A stretch of DNA of 5,079 nucleotides, taken from assembly GCA_028698765.1 (NCBI GenBank), contig JAQVVW010000143.1, forward strand, positions 1 to 5,079, written 5' to 3'. The DNA comes from Methanoculleus sp. (GTDB lineage Archaea; Halobacteriota; Methanomicrobia; Methanomicrobiales; Methanoculleaceae). Both the position numbers and the translations under genes were made by a program. The notes under the pieces were generated by a model. The model had not been told where the DNA came from. It ran no database searches and worked only from the letters and a program-made list of their open reading frames with translations. Position 1 is the stretch's first letter. Each line of letters opens with the position of its first letter. Positions 4,544 to 5,079 of the stretch are shown piece by piece.

Positions 4544-5079
4544 ATGAAACTACCGTACGGGGATCGGTTCGGGAGAAATAAAACGGCAGAGATCCCGGCG
4601 ATCTCGCCGGAAGAGTTCTCACAACAGGTTGCCCGCACCCGGACCGGGGCGGAGAAGATCCTCAATACGGCAGAGGACGACCTGGCCACCCTTACCGGGA
4701 CGAGATGGAGTCTTGCGTATACGTCGCCCATCCTCGCTGCAACGGTACTGGTCAACCTGGGCCTTCTTCTCGCATACACCGGGGAGTATTGCCTCTACTG
4801 GATCATGGCGTCCTTCATATTCCTGATGATAAACCCCTTCCTCCTTCTGCTCCCGACCGATACAGGCGATCTGAAGTCCTACATCGGATATTTCATCGAT
4901 CTCAAAGATCGCGAGCGAAAGAGCCTCGAGGAGATCATATCGTGGGAGAGCCTCGAAAAAGGCGCCGCCGTCCCTGCCGATGCGATAGAGAGACTCAAAC
5001 GCCTCACAGAGCAGAGGAACTCCCTCTATGAGCTCGGCTGGAACCTCTTCTTCATCAACTGCCAGCCGCTCGCCCCGGG
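4544..5079 (+). CDS. Membrane protein of unknown function, 3' end off the window
   Basis: The frame from ATG 4544 stays open to the end of the window: 178 complete codons and no stop. The protein begins MKLPYGDRFGRNKTAEIPAI. A charged, probably cytoplasmic N-terminus of about 55 residues is followed by two hydrophobic segments, at about 59-79 (YTSPILAATVLVNLGLLLAYT) and 83-104 (CLYWIMASFIFLM and INPFLLLLP), forming a helical hairpin. A soluble, charged helical stretch follows (KSYIGYFIDLKDRERKSLEE, then AIERLKRLTEQRNSLYEL). Another hydrophobic stretch seems to begin at GWNLFFIN near the window end. I do not recognise the family. The in-frame codon at 4538-4540 is TGA, so the gene cannot start further upstream. 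Codon use resembles the neighbouring genes. The Cache gene ends about 250 bp upstream, so this is likely a separate transcription unit. Confidence 0.8.
   Translation, partial: MKLPYGDRFGRNKTAEIPAISPEEFSQQVARTRTGAEKILNTAEDDLATLTGTRWSLAYTSPILAATVLVNLGLLLAYTGEYCLYWIMASFIFLMINPFLLLLPTDTGDLKSYIGYFIDLKDRERKSLEEIISWESLEKGAAVPADAIERLKRLTEQRNSLYELGWNLFFINCQPLAP

Noticed and set aside
3747..4622. A 291-codon open frame on the minus strand across the Cache gene
   Set aside because: It is antisense to a well-supported lipoprotein and runs into the next gene. Its translation is arginine-rich with no domain pattern, as expected for a shadow in GC-rich DNA.
1..5079. CRISPR arrays, tRNA/rRNA genes, insertion sequences or a defence island
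   Set aside because: I found no regularly spaced repeats, cloverleaf-like sequences, transposase motifs or terminal repeats. No gene shows nuclease, helicase or toxin motifs.

Overview
The window looks like a chromosomal stretch of a GC-rich methanogenic archaeon, most likely a Methanoculleus-like member of the Methanomicrobiales. The evidence is archaeal-type AT-rich TATA boxes upstream of most genes, several starts that look leaderless, GC-rich third codon positions, and a typical protein set (DUF3303, PRC-barrel, Cache lipoprotein, orphan ClC). The lineage is inferred from style and family content, not from a marker gene.

Layout. Positions 2-295 (+) hold the C-terminal end of an ABC-transporter ATPase of the siderophore/cobalamin type. 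It converges on a minus-strand group: a small DUF3303 protein (313-573), a ClC-family anion channel or transporter (672-1940) and a PRC-barrel protein (2063-2539). The convergent 3' ends share a stable stem-loop at 283-308. The non-coding stretch 2540-2776 separates the minus-strand genes from a run of plus-strand genes: a small protein of unknown function (2777-3070), a 164-residue HExxH protein (3147-3641), a Cache-domain lipoprotein (3726-4295) and the beginning of a membrane protein that runs off the window (4544-5079).

How the genes relate. I see no tight operon and no recognisable multi-gene system. Most genes appear to have their own promoter. The four plus-strand genes each have an AT-rich box centred about 27-30 bp before the start codon and no well-placed Shine-Dalgarno site, which suggests leaderless mRNAs. 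The minus-strand DUF3303 and PRC genes instead have 5' leaders of about 45-50 nt with Shine-Dalgarno-like sequences. There are no RNA genes, CRISPR arrays, insertion sequences or recognisable defence genes.

The points most worth a second look are the compact HExxHxxG protein with a possible Met-turn, the ClC homologue with an altered selectivity filter and no proton glutamate, a perfect 9-bp dyad just after the predicted transcription start of the DUF3303 gene, and an open-ended two-helix membrane protein with a 14-codon overlapping ORF at its start.
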